Origin: Paenibacillus sp. URB8-2
Lineage (GTDB): Bacteria; Bacillota; Bacilli; Paenibacillales; Paenibacillaceae
Direction of reading: 5' to 3'
DNA length: 64,000 nucleotides
NCBI RefSeq assembly: GCF_013393385.1
Contig: NZ_AP023239.1
Span: 4,092,001 to 4,156,000 of the forward strand
Shown here piece by piece: positions 63,880 through 64,000 of this stretch (position 1 is its first letter; each line of letters begins with the position of its first letter). The notes below the pieces were generated by a model, which had not been told where the DNA came from, made no database searches, and was given only the letters and a program-made list of their open reading frames with translations. The position numbers were made by a program, and so were the translations under genes.

Positions 63880-64000
63880 TTAGAGTTTGACCCTTTTGAG
63901 TCTTAGCGCATTCAATACGACAGATACCGAACTGAAAGCCATAGCGGCGCCAGCCACCCAAGGGGCTAACAACCCCGCGGCTGCAACCGGAATTCCAACC
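63880..64000 (-). CDS. copA: copper-exporting P-type ATPase CopA, C-terminal end (partial)
   Basis: The frame entering from the right edge reads [36 protein letters not shown] and ends VKL-stop. The GIPVAA..G and [17 protein letters not shown](L/V)NALRLKR text is the conserved last membrane region of CopA, with Met and two Ser lining the Cu(I) path. It lies 59 bases before copZ on the same strand, the usual copA-copZ operon. The rest lies outside the window. Confidence 0.95.
   Translation of the reverse strand, partial: VGIPVAAAGLLAPWVAGAAMAFSSVSVVLNALRLKRVKL

Larger units (their letters stand above)
42331..64000. mobile_element. Tn554-like mobile region with rarA copy and copper cargo (right end not seen)
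   Basis: It begins at the break in native rarA and differs from the left flank by low GC. It contains in order: a palindromic left end, four recombination-related genes, a decayed and an intact rarA, an IS5 remnant, lgt, multicopper oxidase, two-component system, Met-rich proteins, FTR1 permease, IS630, decayed genes, copZ and copA. The three-recombinase plan resembles Tn554, whose known target is radC; rarA as target is inferred from the clean junction. Whether everything to 64000 is one insertion or several is not decided by this window, because the other half of rarA is not visible. Confidence 0.65.

Overview
The window looks like a chromosomal segment of a Paenibacillus-type Firmicute. 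The core genes are moderately GC-rich, ribosome-binding sites are strong and Gram-positive in style, and the comEA-comEB-comEC/comER late-competence locus, a T-box-controlled leuS, and the yrrI-yrzR-yrrD / iscS / cymR / mnmA / rarA neighbourhood (near-syntenic with Bacillus subtilis) are all present. All family assignments come from motif reading; no database was searched.

Layout. (1) 1-807: the C-terminal end of an ABC exporter. (2) 1172-12945 (minus): one tight polysaccharide-utilisation operon. It runs tautomerase-like protein, two Lpl-type sugar ABC permeases, a YesN/YesM-like two-component pair, an SDR dehydrogenase, two different heparinase II/III-family lyases and a lipoprotein solute-binding protein. 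(3) 13230-21291 (minus): a roughly 1240-residue secreted fusion of esterase, FN3, F5/8C and beta-helix domains, a second solute-binding protein, an SGNH esterase, and a GntR regulator whose effector domain is itself a solute-binding-protein fold. Regions 2 and 3 together read as a system for extracellular deacylation and lytic cleavage of an acidic, probably acylated polysaccharide, oligosaccharide import, and intracellular lyase/dehydrogenase processing. (4) 21802-33626: competence genes, leuS with its T-box leader, and yrrI/yrzR/yrrD/iscS. A conserved two-hairpin repeat occurs three times around leuS. (5) 33835-39400: an alpha-glucosidase/GPH transporter/LacI cassette and a glycosyltransferase sit between iscS and cymR. 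(6) 39502-42330: cymR, mnmA and the 3' two-thirds of the native rarA.

(7) 42331 to beyond 64000: an AT-rich mobile region begins exactly inside the rarA codons for Thr-Glu-Asn-Pro. Its left end carries a 44-bp perfect palindrome and a Tn554-like block: a tyrosine recombinase, a large second protein, a second tyrosine recombinase and a coiled-coil accessory protein. The first recombinase has a deletion/frameshift and the second gene is split by an IS630 copy. The region then carries its own complete but divergent rarA, preceded by a decayed earlier rarA copy. Its cargo is a copper module: an extra lgt, a lipoprotein multicopper oxidase, a sensor kinase/regulator pair, two secreted Met-rich small proteins, copZ and the end of copA, plus an FTR1 iron permease with a Fur box. 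Four copper-module promoters share a period-11 direct repeat that I propose as the response-regulator box. The missing 5' third of the native rarA is not in the window, so the right end is probably outside it or has been lost.

The last 6 kb contains several decayed genes (a chemotaxis receptor, an IS630 copy, unknown remnants) and one intact 190-residue gene of unknown function.
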